A stretch of DNA of 64,000 nt, from assembly GCA_028818705.1 (NCBI GenBank), contig JAPPNJ010000001.1, positions 1 through 64,000 of the forward strand, written 5' to 3'. The translations under genes were made by a program, and so were the position numbers. The notes beneath the pieces were generated by a model, which made no database searches, was not told the DNA's origin, and saw only the letters and a list, made by a program, of their open reading frames with translations. Position 1 is the stretch's first letter. Each line of letters starts with the position of its first letter. Source of the stretch: Candidatus Poribacteria bacterium (GTDB lineage: Bacteria > Poribacteria > WGA-4E > WGA-3G). This document shows, piece after piece, positions 62,692 through 64,000 of the stretch.

Positions 62692-64000
62692 ATGAGCAAA
62701 CGTCCCAATATTCTCTTTATTAACACCGATCAGCATTCATGGAACGCGCTCTCGGCTCACGGAAATCCGTATCTTCATACCCCCAATATTGATGAAATTC
62801 ATCGGAATGGAACTTCCTTTCGTCGGTCGTTCTGTACGGATCCGGTGTGTGCTGCTGCCCGTTCCAGTTGGGCGACGGGTTTATATACCTCAGAAACAGG
62901 TGTGCCGTTCAATGGTGGCTACCTACACCCAGAAATTCCTGATTTAGGTCAGGTGCTTAATGCCAATGGTTATAACGTATTCCACTGTGGTAAGTGGCAT
63001 GTTCCGGGCAGAAACGTCCGTGAAAGCTTTCAGACGCTCTATTACGGAAAGCGTGATATTGGGGCAGGGGGTGCTGCGTATTACGATTCAGCATCCACGC
63101 ATGCGGTTGCTGATTTCTTAACAAACTACGATGACGATGAACCATTCTATCTTCAGATCGGTTACGTTGATCCGCACGATGTGTGCGAATATTTGCACAA
63201 CCACGAGGAAAAACGGATCCCTAATCCACTGGAACAGGGAACTGTTTCGGAAGATGACTTGCCGCCTCTTCCTGAAAACTTCGAGTATGACGAACGGGAG
63301 ACAGTGCTGCACCGAGTCTGTCGGAGGGTTGATGACGCTCTCATCCACGCTGCTATTCTCAGAGGCGTCCGCGATTGGGACGAATTTCACTGGCGCTACC
63401 TGCGATGGAACTATTATAGATTCATTGAAAAAGTCGATGCTGAGATCGGGAGGGTACTTGCGCTGTTACGAGCAACAGGCTTGCACGAAAACACAATCAT
63501 TATCTTTAGTGCAGACCACGGTGAAGCGTGCGGAAGCCACCAAATGTTCCAGAAATTCACGCTTTACGAAGAGAGCGTACGGGTCCCGTTCATTGTATCG
63601 TGCTTAGGCAATGGTATTGCTGTAGAGAAAAATCGGTTCGATGAAACACATTTCGTCTCCGGTGTAGACCTATTCCCGACTGTCTGCGATTATGCTGATG
63701 CTAACGTGCCTGAACGGGTACAAGGAATGAGTGTCCGTCCGCTGACAGAAGGGAGAAATGTCCCTTGGCGTGATTACGCCTATATCGAGAGCAACTATTG
63801 GGGACGTGCGATTGTTACCGAACGGTATAAATACGTTACAGAATATAAACCGAAAGAGGCGGAGGATTTCTCACCTCCTGGACCTGATGCTGAACAACTT
63901 GGGCTGGCGCAGTTATTTGACCATCAGAATGACCCTGGAGAGACAGAAAATTTAGTAGGAAACGCTGCTTACGATGAAGTCGTTAAAGAATGCAGAGACA
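62692..64000 (+). CDS. Sulfatase (alkaline-phosphatase superfamily), runs off the window
   Basis: The gene starts ATG 62692 (MSKRPNILFINTDQHSWNAL) and is open at the right edge; at least 436 residues are present. The metal-binding NTDQH Asp is at the start, the formylglycine site is CAAARSSWATG (Cys about 53; CxAxR form), and later SADHGEACGSH (about 268-278) supplies further metal ligands. It is of the type I sulfatase family, so it would hydrolyse sulfate esters of polysaccharides or other esters. No maturation enzyme is in view. No signal peptide is seen. Confidence 0.9.
   Translation, partial: MSKRPNILFINTDQHSWNALSAHGNPYLHTPNIDEIHRNGTSFRRSFCTDPVCAAARSSWATGLYTSETGVPFNGGYLHPEIPDLGQVLNANGYNVFHCGKWHVPGRNVRESFQTLYYGKRDIGAGGAAYYDSASTHAVADFLTNYDDDEPFYLQIGYVDPHDVCEYLHNHEEKRIPNPLEQGTVSEDDLPPLPENFEYDERETVLHRVCRRVDDALIHAAILRGVRDWDEFHWRYLRWNYYRFIEKVDAEIGRVLALLRATGLHENTIIIFSADHGEACGSHQMFQKFTLYEESVRVPFIVSCLGNGIAVEKNRFDETHFVSGVDLFPTVCDYADANVPERVQGMSVRPLTEGRNVPWRDYAYIESNYWGRAIVTERYKYVTEYKPKEAEDFSPPGPDAEQLGLAQLFDHQNDPGETENLVGNAAYDEVVKECRD

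Overview
The window is 64 kb of bacterial chromosome with a moderate GC content. It is dense with genes on both strands and carries many short palindromic or inverted repeats between them. The gene set includes lamin-tail and YWTD-propeller surface proteins, a protein with a T9SS-like C-terminal domain, Gfo/Idh/MocA and PhyH enzymes, a sulfatase, DUF5916/CBM9 and DUF3500 proteins, a fused TRAP permease, TamA-like outer membrane assembly and LolA-like genes. Together these point to a Gram-negative marine heterotroph of the Candidatus Poribacteria type (inference from gene content only). No rRNA, tRNA or CRISPR array was seen.

Region by region: 0.1-3.9 kb is a minus-strand metal-homeostasis operon (DtxR-type repressor, ferritin-VIT1 exporter, metal-binding lipoprotein, ABC ATPase) behind a promoter whose -10 is overlapped by a near-perfect palindromic operator. 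4.2-12.9 kb holds two large secreted modular proteins with lamin-tail domains, separated by an oxidoreductase and a nest of small IS630-derived elements. 13.4-15.4 kb holds another such element and a lone TnpB insertion element with a structured 3' end. 15.5-24.9 kb carries a TRAP permease, a TPR membrane protein, a chorismate-lyase-like protein, DUF3500 and DUF5916 proteins and an exported dikinase-like protein. 25-30.7 kb looks like a carbohydrate-handling patch (LamG, two glycosidase-like proteins, a hydroxyacid dehydrogenase).

30.7-35.3 kb holds an envelope operon (LolA-like, secreted YidD-domain, TPR protein), followed by three small secreted proteins, two of them paralogues. Each of these three lies near a copy of the same 18-bp motif. 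A 1-kb gene-free stretch follows. 36.2-40.6 kb is an operon of a B12/radical-SAM protein, a tandem-ATPase ABC protein and a fused MNT-HEPN protein. 40.9-53 kb contains TamA-like, pckG, desaturase, patatin, DUF4268, Tat-exported superoxide dismutase and sulfite-oxidase-like protein, PhyH and PBP4 genes. 53-64 kb contains cimA, an epimerase, a helical protein/esterase/mazG/NadD-like cluster, a 50-residue membrane protein behind a sigma-54-type promoter, and an nfi-hypothetical-sulfatase operon with a consensus sigma-70 promoter; the sulfatase runs off the window.

The observations most worth following are the MNT-HEPN fusion with an internal ribosome-binding site, the 18-bp-motif cluster at 33.2-35.3 kb with an in-frame TGA in one paralogue, the sigma-54-driven small membrane protein, the lone TnpB with a displaced catalytic glutamate and adjacent reRNA candidate, and the IS630-derived miniature elements. 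All functional calls rest on motifs read by eye, without database searches.
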